From positions 1 through 64,000 of the forward strand of contig CALXMV010000009.1 in NCBI GenBank assembly GCA_944389565.1: a DNA stretch of 64,000 nt, written 5' to 3'. Positions 37,741-45,948 of this stretch are shown here, piece by piece. How positions within the stretch are numbered: position 1 is the first letter of the stretch; every line of letters begins with the position of its first letter. The stretch comes from an uncultured Kiritimatiellota bacterium. GTDB lineage: Bacteria; Verrucomicrobiota; Kiritimatiellia; RFP12; DVOR01. The notes under the pieces were generated by a model. That model searched no databases, had not been told where the DNA came from, and saw only the letters and a program-made list of their open reading frames with translations. The position numbers and the translations under genes are program-made.

Positions 37741-38832
37741 GTGGAGCGCGAAAGGGAGACCGCCCTGGCGTCGCCGTTGCCAGATCCGATCCTCGTGACG
37801 GGCGGCAGCGGGTTTCTGGGCATCAATCTCATCCGCCATCTCTTGGCGCATGGCGCACGGGAGGTCCGCTCCCTGGATCTCGTGCCGTTCGATTACCCGG
37901 AGCGCGGCGACGCGCGCGTGCGGACGGTGGTGGGCGACGTGCGCGACCGCGAGGCCGTCCGCGCGCTCATGGCTGGGTGCCGGGCGGTCGTCCATTGTGC
38001 CGCCGCGCTGCCCCTGTGCGATGAGGCTGAAATCCGATCGACGGACGTGGACGGGGCGCGGATCGTGGCCGAGGAGGCGAAGGCCGCCGGCGTGCGGCGC
38101 TTCGTCTACATCTCCTCCACCGCGGTCTATGGGATCCCTGACCACCACCCCATCGCCGAGACCGACCGGCTGGAGGGCGTCGGCCCGTACGGCGAAAGCA
38201 AGATCGCCGCCGAGGGGATCGTGCGTGGGCTGGACGCGCCGGACTTCGCGGTATCGGTCCTGCGCCCCAAGACTTTCGTGGGGCCCGAGCGGCTGGGCGT
38301 CTTCGCCCTGCTCTACGACTGGGCCCACACGGGGCACGACTTCCCGATGATCGGCAACGGGCGGAACCGTTACCAATTGCTCGACGTGGAGGATCTGTGC
38401 GACGCGATCGGCCTGTGCCTCACGCACCCGGCGCTCGACCGCGTGCGCGACACGTACAACGTCGGCGCGCGCCATTTCGCCACCATGCGCGAGGATTGGC
38501 AGGCCGTGCTCGACGCCGCGGGGCATCGGCGTCGGGTCCGGGGCACGCCGGCGTGGCTGGTCATCCCCGCGCTTCGGGCGTTGGAGGCGCTCCGGCTCTC
38601 GCCGCTCTACCGATGGGTCTACGAGACGGCCCCGCAGGACAGTTATGTCTCGGTGGAGAAGTTGCGTGCCGCGCTCGGGTGGGAGCCGCGCTTCTCGAAC
38701 CGCGACGCGCTCCTGCGCAATTACGCGTGGTACGTCGCCAACATCGACCGTTTCCGCGGGCGGAGCGGGACGACCCACCGCGTGCCTTGGAAGCAGGGCA
38801 TCCTCACGCTCATCAAGCATCTTTTCTTTTGA
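37741..38832 (+). CDS. NAD-dependent epimerase/dehydratase family protein
   Basis: 363 aa starting with GTG only 3 nt after gltA. It is an extended SDR: TGGSGFLG nucleotide loop near residue 20, catalytic Ser in VYISSTAVYG, and YGESK (Tyr-x3-Lys) near residue 157. The C-terminal half resembles sugar-nucleotide or 3-beta-hydroxysteroid-type dehydrogenases. The substrate is not recognisable. It may act on an NDP-sugar for surface glycan synthesis, but the neighbours are housekeeping genes. Confidence 0.82.
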   Translation: MERERETALASPLPDPILVTGGSGFLGINLIRHLLAHGAREVRSLDLVPFDYPERGDARVRTVVGDVRDREAVRALMAGCRAVVHCAAALPLCDEAEIRSTDVDGARIVAEEAKAAGVRRFVYISSTAVYGIPDHHPIAETDRLEGVGPYGESKIAAEGIVRGLDAPDFAVSVLRPKTFVGPERLGVFALLYDWAHTGHDFPMIGNGRNRYQLLDVEDLCDAIGLCLTHPALDRVRDTYNVGARHFATMREDWQAVLDAAGHRRRVRGTPAWLVIPALRALEALRLSPLYRWVYETAPQDSYVSVEKLRAALGWEPRFSNRDALLRNYAWYVANIDRFRGRSGTTHRVPWKQGILTLIKHLFF

Positions 38833-38839
38833 GGCCGAG

Positions 38840-39412
38840 ATGAACCCGACGCTTGCGATTGACCGTTCGTCCGCACGGACGCTGGTGGCCTTCGGCGACG
38901 AGACCATCGAACTGGAGGGGCGCGATCCCGCATGGCCCGTGCGCGTCCGCGACCTGCTGGCCGGGCGGCGCCCGGGGGCGATCGCCGTCGGCCTTGGGCC
39001 CGGCTCGTTCGCCGGGATCCGTTCCGCCATCGCCTTCGCCCAGGGGCTCGGGCTCGGGCTCGGGCTTCGGCCGATGGGGTTCCGCTCGGCGGAGCTGTGC
39101 GCCTTGGCCGCGGGCGCGCCGGAGGTGACGGTGGTGGGCGACGCCCGGCGCGGCACGCTCTGGCTCATCCGCTATGCGATGACGGCGGGGCGGCTCGCGT
39201 CAAGCGGGGATTTCCGCCTTGTCGCGCGGGGGCATTTCGCGCCGGACGCCACGTGCGTCTCGCCGGATGCCGCGCGGCTCACGGAGTTCGCCATGCGGCC
39301 GGTCACCCTCACGGCGCGGTCGCTCGCCCGTGCCTTGCCGTGCCTGACGCTGACCGAGGATCCCACGCCCATTTACCTCCATCCCGCCGTGGGGGCCGCG
39401 CCGGCGGAGTGA
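38840..39412 (+). CDS. tsaB: tRNA t6A synthesis protein TsaB
   Basis: 190 aa, ATG at 38840. The ASKHA-fold start (TLAIDRSSA) and the GLGPGSFAGIRSAIAFAQGL motif near residue 51 are diagnostic of TsaB (YeaZ). It scaffolds TsaD in making threonylcarbamoyladenosine at A37 of tRNAs reading ANN codons. It lacks an intact ATP site, as usual for TsaB. It lies 7 nt after the SDR gene. Confidence 0.87.
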   Translation: MNPTLAIDRSSARTLVAFGDETIELEGRDPAWPVRVRDLLAGRRPGAIAVGLGPGSFAGIRSAIAFAQGLGLGLGLRPMGFRSAELCALAAGAPEVTVVGDARRGTLWLIRYAMTAGRLASSGDFRLVARGHFAPDATCVSPDAARLTEFAMRPVTLTARSLARALPCLTLTEDPTPIYLHPAVGAAPAE

Positions 39413-39419
39413 GCCTTCC

Positions 39420-40772
39420 ATGACGATCGACATGACCCACGGCCCGCCCCTGCGGCTGTTGGTGAGGTTCTCGTGGCCGCTTCTGGTCGGGAACGTCATC
39501 CAGATGGCCTATTCGCTGGCGGACATGGTGATTGTGGGGCGGTTGTTGGGGGAGCACGCCTTGGCGGCGGTCGGCGGGGTGGGGTCCACACTCTTCGCGG
39601 TGTTGGGGTTCGTCTTCGGCATCACGGCGGGCGTCTCGGTGCTCACCGCGCAGCGTTTCGGCGCGGGCGACCCGCGCGGGGTGAGGATCTCGGTGGGCAC
39701 GGGCGTGTGGGTGAGCGCGGCCATCGCGGCGGCCGTGACCGTGGGATGCTGGCTCGGCACCGACGCCATCCTGCGGCTGCTGCGGACGCCGGCGGACGTC
39801 TTTCCCTTGGCGCATGAGTATCTCGCGATCAGTTTCCTGGGCACGCCCTGCATGGTCTTCTTCAATTTCCAGAGCGCGACCCTGCGGGCGTTGGGGGACA
39901 GCCGCACGCCTCTCTTCTTCCTGGCCGGCGCGAGCCTGCTGAACGTCGTGCTCGACGTGCTGTTCATCAAGGTGTTCGGGATGGGCGTGGCGGGCGCGGC
40001 CTGGGCCACCAACGCCGCCATCCTCGCCTCCGCGCTCACGTGCCTGCTCGCGGTCACGCGGCGGCTCCCGGAGCTTCGGCTGAGGCCGGAGGACTGGCGT
40101 CCGCGGTGGCGCATGGCTTGCCGCCAGCTCGCCGTCGCGCTGCCGATGGGGCTGCAGTTCTCCGTCACGGCCTTGGGCGCGATGGTGCTGCAGACGGCGA
40201 TCAACAGTTTCGGCGTGGCGCAGATGGCCGGCATGACCGCCGCGCGCGGCGTGGAGAACGTCGCATGCCAGGTGCCGGTGGCGCTGGGGCAGGCGATGGC
40301 CACCTACGCCGCGCAGAACTACGGCGCCGGGCGGTTGGGGCGCATCCGCGCGGGGGTCCGCGCCAGCGTGGTCGTCGTCTTCGCCGTGGGGGTGGCGATG
40401 ACGGCGTTGGCCTTGCTCTTCGGTGATTGCTTCGTGGCGGCCTTCCTGTCCGAGCGCGCGCCGGAGATGCTGGCCGTGGGGCGGCGGATGCTTTGGGTGA
40501 CGGCACCCTTTTTCGTGCCGCTGGGGCTGATTTTCATCTTCCGGAACACGCTTCAGGGCATCGGCCGCTCGATGTTGCCGATGCTCGCGGGGGTGGTCGA
40601 GATGGCGATGCGCGCCGGCGTCGCGCTGGGGTTGCTCCGTCTGCTCGGCGTCAACGCCGTGTATTGGGGCGACCCCGCGGCCTGGGTCGGCGCGGCGGCG
40701 CTGCTGCTCGCCGCCTACTGCGTGTATTCGCGCGGTTGGCCGCATGAACGGGAGCCTGAGCCATGCCCGTGA
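39420..40772 (+). CDS. MATE family efflux transporter
   Basis: 450 aa with twelve predicted membrane segments in two related halves. Family features include VGNVIQMAYSLADMVIVGRLLG near the start (quoted residues 22-43 in pieces: VGNVIQ, ADMVIVG) and FFNFQSATLRALGDSRTP near residue 150. It probably exports drugs or metabolites using an Na+ or H+ gradient. It overlaps the next gene by 10 nt. Confidence 0.88.
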   Translation: MTIDMTHGPPLRLLVRFSWPLLVGNVIQMAYSLADMVIVGRLLGEHALAAVGGVGSTLFAVLGFVFGITAGVSVLTAQRFGAGDPRGVRISVGTGVWVSAAIAAAVTVGCWLGTDAILRLLRTPADVFPLAHEYLAISFLGTPCMVFFNFQSATLRALGDSRTPLFFLAGASLLNVVLDVLFIKVFGMGVAGAAWATNAAILASALTCLLAVTRRLPELRLRPEDWRPRWRMACRQLAVALPMGLQFSVTALGAMVLQTAINSFGVAQMAGMTAARGVENVACQVPVALGQAMATYAAQNYGAGRLGRIRAGVRASVVVVFAVGVAMTALALLFGDCFVAAFLSERAPEMLAVGRRMLWVTAPFFVPLGLIFIFRNTLQGIGRSMLPMLAGVVEMAMRAGVALGLLRLLGVNAVYWGDPAAWVGAAALLLAAYCVYSRGWPHEREPEPCP

Positions 40773-41890
40773 GCCTCCGCGAGGTTTGGGGGTTCTTGCG
40801 GCGGAACGCGGTCATGTGCGTGTCGCTCGCGGCCGCCGTGCTGTCGGTCCTCCTCGTGGAGGAGCCCGGGGAGTGGTGGCACGCCATCGATTTGCGCACG
40901 CTCAACCTGCTTTTCTGCCTGATGTTCGTCGTGGCCGGATGGCGTGGGTGCAACCTGTTCCGCGTGTTGGCGCAGGCGTTGCTGGCCGGGCGCGCCCACT
41001 ACCGCGCGCTCGCCCACACGTTGGTCCAGCTCACGTTCCTGGTCTCCATGGTCGCGACCAACGACGTGGCGCTGATCGCCTTGGTGCCCTTCGCCGTCTA
41101 CGCGCTCGACCGTCTGGGGCTGCGGCGGCGCCTCCCCGCGCTCATCGCCCTGCAGACCCTTGCCGCGAATCTGGGCTCGATGGCCACGCCCGTCGGCAAC
41201 CCGCAGAACCTTTTCCTTTACACCGCGTATCTCGTCCCGGCGGGCGACTTCTTCGCCGTCATGCTGCCCGTCACCCTCTTCGGCGAGGCGCTCCTCATCG
41301 CCTTCACCCATCTGTTGCCCGACGAGCCGATCGCGTTCCGCTTCGAGCACCGCCGGCCGCTCACGCATCCCCGCCACGCGGTGCTCTATGGTGTCCTCTT
41401 CGTCCTGTGCCTGTTGGCCGTCTTCCGCGCGTTCCCGCAAGCCTGGCTTTTCAGCCTGACGGTCGCGGTCGCGCTTTTGGCGGCCCGCACCATCCTGCGG
41501 AGGGTCGATTACGCGCTTCTGCTCACGTTCGTCGGCTTCTTCGTCTTTTCCCACAATCTTGGCCAGGTCGATGCCGTGCGCCAGTTGCTCACGCGGTTGC
41601 TGGAGGGGCACACGCAGGCGACCGCCGCGATCGCCAGCCAGGTGTTCTCGAACGTCCCGGCGGCCATCCTGCTCTCGCCGTTCACCGATGATTGGCGCGG
41701 GTTGCTCTGGGGGGTGGACATCGGCGCGTTCGGCACGCCGATCGCCTCGTTGGCGTCGCTGATCTCGCTGGGGCTTTACCTCCACGAGCCGGATGCCCGC
41801 CCGTGGCGCTACCTGTTCCTCTTCACCCTGTTCAATCTCGCCTTCCTGGTCGCGCTCACGGCCTTCACCGCGTTTGTCCCGATGCCCTGA
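40763..41890 (+). CDS. Ion transporter superfamily permease (ArsB/CitM/SLC13-like)
   Basis: 375 aa with about ten membrane segments. It shows paired IT-superfamily re-entrant motifs: SMVATNDVALIALVPF near residue 93 and the NLGSMATPVGNPQNLFLY loop near residue 135 in the first half, and SNVPAAILLSPF near residue 295 in the second half. Family members move anions or dicarboxylates. The cargo here is unknown. The 3' end overlaps the convergent lyase gene by 26 nt. Confidence 0.8.
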   Translation: MPVSLREVWGFLRRNAVMCVSLAAAVLSVLLVEEPGEWWHAIDLRTLNLLFCLMFVVAGWRGCNLFRVLAQALLAGRAHYRALAHTLVQLTFLVSMVATNDVALIALVPFAVYALDRLGLRRRLPALIALQTLAANLGSMATPVGNPQNLFLYTAYLVPAGDFFAVMLPVTLFGEALLIAFTHLLPDEPIAFRFEHRRPLTHPRHAVLYGVLFVLCLLAVFRAFPQAWLFSLTVAVALLAARTILRRVDYALLLTFVGFFVFSHNLGQVDAVRQLLTRLLEGHTQATAAIASQVFSNVPAAILLSPFTDDWRGLLWGVDIGAFGTPIASLASLISLGLYLHEPDARPWRYLFLFTLFNLAFLVALTAFTAFVPMP

Positions 41891-43754
41891 AGCGCACCCG
41901 CACGGCGCCTTGCGCGGCGGGGGCGTCGAGCCGGATGGCGATGCGCTTGGGGGTGAGCGCCTTCCATTTGCCCCCCTGCGGGTTCCCCTCCAGCGTCGTC
42001 CCGACGAGCGACCACGGGGCGGAAGCCTCGATTTTCGCCTCCAGAGTTTTGCCCTCGAACGAGACACGCAGGGTGTCCGGGCCGGTGCGCTCCCAGTCCC
42101 CCCAGGTGGTCAGGGCCGTCTCGAAGGGCTGGGGGGTCTCGAAGACGAAGCGATCCTCCACGGCGAGGAAGGCCCCGTCGCCCTGGCGCGTCCACGTGAA
42201 ACGGCGCGTGAGCGCGGTGAGCCCCGGCGCGTCGGGGTAGGCCGCGGCGAGATCGAGGAGCAGGTCGTCGCGCGCGGGCGAGAAGTCCGTCGCGAGCACC
42301 TTGGCCGCGGCCTTCGTCCCGGCGGCCTGCAGGGTGTCCGCCGGGCGTGGCACCGGGTGCCCGAAGGAGTTCAGCAGCTGCCCCTCGTAACGGCGCGACG
42401 AGAAGGTCCTGGCGGTGTACTCCTCGCCGCCGAGGTCGCCCAAGAGCGGGGTGCCGCCGAGCGCGAGCAGGAAGGTCCCCGCGTCGTTGTGGTTGTGGGG
42501 GACGCCGTTGTCCCCGCCCATCGCCATGAAGCAGAGGGTGGGGGAGCGGCCGATGAAGACCTGCGCGTCCGGGAACCACGTGCGCGCCGGGAGCGTTTGC
42601 GTGGTCGGGCGGCGCTCTTTCGGGAGCCTGGCGGGGTCGAAAAGGTAAGCCTCGGGGAAATCGATCCGCCCCTTCAGCGAGGGCTCCTCCTGCGTGGGGA
42701 AGCCGACACGCGCCCCGATCCAGGCGATCAGGCGCGCGTTCGCCGAGACGTCCACCCGGCAATCGGCCACCGGCGGATAGAGGTTGCCGCAGATCCGCGA
42801 GAGCGGCACGCCGGCGGCGGGGCGGCGCGCCTCGGGCCAGAGCAGCCAATCCTCGCGGCCGCGCGTGGCCAGGCGAACCGTCTCGGCCAAGCGCGTGAAA
42901 TGCCCGAAGCCGTAGTCCCAATACCCCACGCCCTCGCCGGTCCAGCCATCGGGCGTGAACCCGCCCAGGAAGCGGCGGACGAAGACCCGCGCGGACCCCA
43001 CGATCTTGGCGCGTTCCTCCGGCGTGAGCCCGGGCAACGCCAACGCCGCGCCGACGACGCCCGCGTGGCAGACCGGGTTCCAGTTCGCGTCGGAAAGCGC
43101 CCACCAGTTGTTGTAGTTCCCCGTCTCGACCATCTTGAGATAGGGGTCGATCGCCCGTGCGCGGATGGCGGCGATGGCCTTCTCGCGCGTCGCTTTCGGG
43201 AGCGCGTCGCCGAAGCTGGCGACGATCTCGGCCATCTGCCATGCGTAGTTGGAGGAGGCCAGGTCGATGGTGACGCGGCGCCCTTCCAGATTGTCCCGCC
43301 TGACGTCATGTGCGGAGAGCACCCACGTCGGGTCGTCGCACAGCGCGTCGATCGTCTCGGCCAAGGCCTTGAGGAAACGGCCCTTGCCCTCGACCCATTC
43401 CGCCTGCGACAGCACCGTCAGCCGGCGCCAACGGGCGCCGTTCTCCCGCCCGAAACGCGAGCGGTCGCCATTGGTCGTGAAGTCCAGGAAGCGTTCGCGC
43501 GGAAAGTGCGGCATCGGCTTGCCGAGGGCCTCCTCGCCCCACCGCACCACGCGGTCGGCCTTTAGATCCCGGGCCCGCACGAAGGTCTCCCATGCGGCCC
43601 GGTCCGCGTAGGCGGGCACGATCCGCGCACCGTCGCGCGGCAACATGGCGGCCATCCGCCGTACCGTGGGCGCGACCTCCGGATACTCCTTGGGCGGCGC
43701 GGCGAGAAGCGTCGCGGCCATCAGGGCGAACATCGTGACCAATCCCATACGCAT
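41865..43754 (-). CDS. Exported heparinase II/III-like polysaccharide lyase
   Basis: 629 aa from the ATG at 43754 (AAAGGAAG upstream), with a signal peptide (RMGLVTMFALMAATLLAAPP). The first half is an alpha/alpha toroid with NYNNWWALSDANWNPVCHAG, split here as NYNNWW near 190 and NWNPVCHAG near 200, and a GVGYWDYGFGHF segment. The second half is a beta-sandwich with the HNHNDAGTF motif (about 431), typical of heparinase II/III-type lyases. Such enzymes cut uronic-acid chains by beta-elimination. The true substrate could be heparan, alginate, ulvan or similar. It stands alone, facing the transporter gene. Confidence 0.83.
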   Translation of the reverse strand: MRMGLVTMFALMAATLLAAPPKEYPEVAPTVRRMAAMLPRDGARIVPAYADRAAWETFVRARDLKADRVVRWGEEALGKPMPHFPRERFLDFTTNGDRSRFGRENGARWRRLTVLSQAEWVEGKGRFLKALAETIDALCDDPTWVLSAHDVRRDNLEGRRVTIDLASSNYAWQMAEIVASFGDALPKATREKAIAAIRARAIDPYLKMVETGNYNNWWALSDANWNPVCHAGVVGAALALPGLTPEERAKIVGSARVFVRRFLGGFTPDGWTGEGVGYWDYGFGHFTRLAETVRLATRGREDWLLWPEARRPAAGVPLSRICGNLYPPVADCRVDVSANARLIAWIGARVGFPTQEEPSLKGRIDFPEAYLFDPARLPKERRPTTQTLPARTWFPDAQVFIGRSPTLCFMAMGGDNGVPHNHNDAGTFLLALGGTPLLGDLGGEEYTARTFSSRRYEGQLLNSFGHPVPRPADTLQAAGTKAAAKVLATDFSPARDDLLLDLAAAYPDAPGLTALTRRFTWTRQGDGAFLAVEDRFVFETPQPFETALTTWGDWERTGPDTLRVSFEGKTLEAKIEASAPWSLVGTTLEGNPQGGKWKALTPKRIAIRLDAPAAQGAVRVRFRASGQTR

Positions 43755-43860
43755 GGCAGAACTTCCTTTCTCACCCGTATCAAACCATTTTTCCAACCCC
43801 GCTTACAAGCACCTATTTTAGTCGTGCCGTTTTCTGCATACGACTGGAACCAAGGCGCAC

Positions 43861-43952
43861 ACCCTAGAGGGTTCGCCCCCTAACCCTTGCAGGTTTCGCC
43901 CCGAACCCTCCCGACTTCCGCCCCAGACCCTTGCGGGTTCCGATCCGGGGAT
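43861..43952 (-). repeat. 22-bp tandem repeat array, locus B
   Basis: On the minus strand, full 22-bp units starting GGGT cover 43909-43930, 43887-43908 and 43865-43886, flanked by partial units. Example unit: GGGTTCGGGGCGAAACC then TGCAA. They lie in the 293-bp divergent gap between the heparinase-like gene and tilS, upstream of the tilS promoter. The rest of the gap holds the lyase leader (43755-43860) and nothing else I can identify. Confidence 0.8.
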
Positions 43953-44012
43953 GGCGCGGGTGCGGGGAAGATGCCTTTTCGGTCCGGGGCATGGCGGAAC
44001 GTCCCCGGAGGG

Positions 44013-44041
44013 TTGCGAAGGGTGGGGGAATGTGCTAGTGT
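44013..44041 (+). promoter_or_regulatory. Promoter of tilS
   Basis: TTGCGA (44013-44018), 17-bp spacer, extended TGTGC then TAGTGT (44036-44041). Transcription would begin at about 44048, the tilS ATG itself, implying a leaderless message. Confidence 0.65.
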
Positions 44042-44047
44042 GGCGCC

Positions 44048-44935
44048 ATGCGATTGCCGGGAATGGACGATGGGGCGCGATGGGCGCTTGGGCTGAGCGG
44101 CGGCGCCGACTCGACGGCGCTGCTGCACAAACTGTTGGAGCACGGCGTGCGCCCGATCGCGCTCCATCTCAACCATGGGTTCGCGGACGAGAACGGCGAC
44201 GAGGCGGAGGCGTTCTGCCGTGAGCTGTGCGCGGGGCTCGGGGTGTCGATTCGCGTGGGGCGCGCCCCTGGCGACGCCAGGCCTGCCGGTGGCTCGAAGG
44301 AGGCGCGCGCGCGCGGGTGGCGGATGGCCTTCTTCGCCGCGGAGATGCGGGCCGTCGGCACGACGGGGCTCTTCTTGGCGCATCAGGCGGACGATCGGGC
44401 GGAGAATCTGGTCTTGCGGCTGGCGCGGGGGTGCGGCGCGGAGGGGCTGACCTCCTTCGGCGTCGCGGGGAGGCTTCCGGGCGCGTCGGATCTGAGGGTC
44501 TGGCGGCCTTTGCTGGACGAGACGCACGCCGCGCAGGTGGCGTGGTTGCGGGCGCGGGGGCTGCCGTGGGTGGAGGATGTCTCGAACGCCGACCTCACCA
44601 TCCCGCGCAACGCCATCCGCCGCGTGTTGGTGCCCTTGCTCCCGCATTTCGTCTCGGGGGCGAATGTCTCGGCTGATCTGCTGGCTGAGGAATCCGCCTG
44701 CCTGGCCCGTTTGGCCGAGGCGGCGGTTCTGTCGCGCTCGCGTGACGTGCTCCGATTGCGTCCGGGCGTGGATCCCGTGTTGGCGCGGCGGGCGATTCGC
44801 GCGTGGCTCGCGCCGATCGCGCTCACGCGCCGCCAGGTGGAGGCGCTTTTGGCTTTGCCGGAAGGGACGCGCACGCAGGTCGGGGGGGCGACGCTCGTCC
44901 GCAGGCTCGCCGCCGCCGCGTGGCGCCGCGAGTGA
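44048..44935 (+). CDS. tilS: tRNA(Ile)-lysidine synthase
   Basis: 295 aa. The PP-loop ATPase motif GLSGGADSTALL is near residue 15, the HLNHGF motif near residue 39 and the HQADDRAENLVLRLARG segment near residue 115. TilS attaches lysine to C34 of tRNA-Ile(CAU), switching it to AUA decoding; it is essential. It is shorter than E. coli TilS (432 aa) and lacks the C-terminal substrate-recognition domains, like the short forms in several phyla. The stop lies 9 nt from that of the convergent thiouridylase-like gene. Confidence 0.88.
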   Translation: MRLPGMDDGARWALGLSGGADSTALLHKLLEHGVRPIALHLNHGFADENGDEAEAFCRELCAGLGVSIRVGRAPGDARPAGGSKEARARGWRMAFFAAEMRAVGTTGLFLAHQADDRAENLVLRLARGCGAEGLTSFGVAGRLPGASDLRVWRPLLDETHAAQVAWLRARGLPWVEDVSNADLTIPRNAIRRVLVPLLPHFVSGANVSADLLAEESACLARLAEAAVLSRSRDVLRLRPGVDPVLARRAIRAWLAPIALTRRQVEALLALPEGTRTQVGGATLVRRLAAAAWRRE

Positions 44936-44944
44936 ACGCGCGGC

Positions 44945-45934
44945 TCAGAGCATCCAAGGTTGGAAGTCGTCGCGGGGGAGGGGGGCGACGGCGAATTCGC
45001 GGGAATCCGTGGGGGTGACGTGCCTGACGATGACCTCGGTGAGCGCGCCACGGTCGCCATAGGCGGCGATGATGCGGGCGGCCCGGTCGAGGTCGCCGGG
45101 GGTGAGGGCGTTGAGGATGAGGGCGGTGGGGCCGGGGATGTTGACGGTGTGGAGGATGGCGTACCCCTTGTCGCGGTAGGCCTTGAGGGCCTGGTTGTCG
45201 GCGCGGTTGCGGCCGACGATGATTCGTCCCCCCTCGGGCAGCCGGAATTGGCGCGCGTAACGCAGGAGGGCGAGGTCGTCGGCCGTGGGCTGGGCGGGCT
45301 CGGGCACGCGATCGAGGAGATCCCGAAGCTTGCGGCAATACCCTTTCTCGGTGAGGCGGCATCCGCCCGCCGGGGATGGGTATTCGACCAAGCCGAAGCG
45401 TTTGGCGAGGGCGATTTGCTCGACGCGTTGGCGGCCTTGGATGGCGCCGAGGCGCGAACGGTCGACGCGGCCGTCGCGTTCGGGCTCGGTGGGGTCGAGG
45501 AGTTGCGCGGAGAGGGGGCGCAGGAGGTGGCCGGCGAGACCGGAGGTCTGGGCGACGACCTCCAGACTGCGGCGGTTCTGCGACATGGGGCGCTGATTGA
45601 GCACCTCGCCGGTGGAGACGAAGGCATAGCCGTGCTCGCGCATGAAGTCGCCCGCGCGGCGGATCATCGCCGCGTGGCAATCGATGCATGGGTTCATCGC
45701 GCCGCCGAAGCCGTGGGGCGGATGGCGGAGGAGCGGGAGGATCTCGGGGGTGAAGTCGACCTCATGGAGGGTGACGCCGAGCTGCCGCGCGGCCTTGCGG
45801 GCCGGGCGCACGTCAAAGAAGGGGCTGACGAAGACGATGCCGTCCATGGCGATGCCTTGATCGCGCAGGAGGCAGATGGCGAGCATACTGTCAAGCCCGC
45901 CGGAGAGCAGGGAGATGCCACGGGTTTCGCTCAT
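44945..45934 (-). CDS. PP-loop thiouridylase-like protein with NFACT-R domain
   Basis: 329 aa from the ATG at 45934. An MnmA/ThiI-like PP-loop ATPase (SGGLDS, 11-16) is followed by a CxxC pair (C83, C86) and a further Cys in SPAGGCRLTE (C192), where MnmA-type enzymes have their persulfide cysteine. The C-terminal part (about 232-275, GGRIIVGRNRADNQAL and HTVNIPGPTALI) matches the NFACT-R type RNA-binding domain. The predicted role is sulfur insertion into tRNA. It differs from standard MnmA, and the exact target base is unknown. It is the last gene of the ackA operon, 14 nt after parC. Confidence 0.75.
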   Translation of the reverse strand: MSETRGISLLSGGLDSMLAICLLRDQGIAMDGIVFVSPFFDVRPARKAARQLGVTLHEVDFTPEILPLLRHPPHGFGGAMNPCIDCHAAMIRRAGDFMREHGYAFVSTGEVLNQRPMSQNRRSLEVVAQTSGLAGHLLRPLSAQLLDPTEPERDGRVDRSRLGAIQGRQRVEQIALAKRFGLVEYPSPAGGCRLTEKGYCRKLRDLLDRVPEPAQPTADDLALLRYARQFRLPEGGRIIVGRNRADNQALKAYRDKGYAILHTVNIPGPTALILNALTPGDLDRAARIIAAYGDRGALTEVIVRHVTPTDSREFAVAPLPRDDFQPWML

Positions 45935-45948
45935 GGTGTTCGCTCCGA

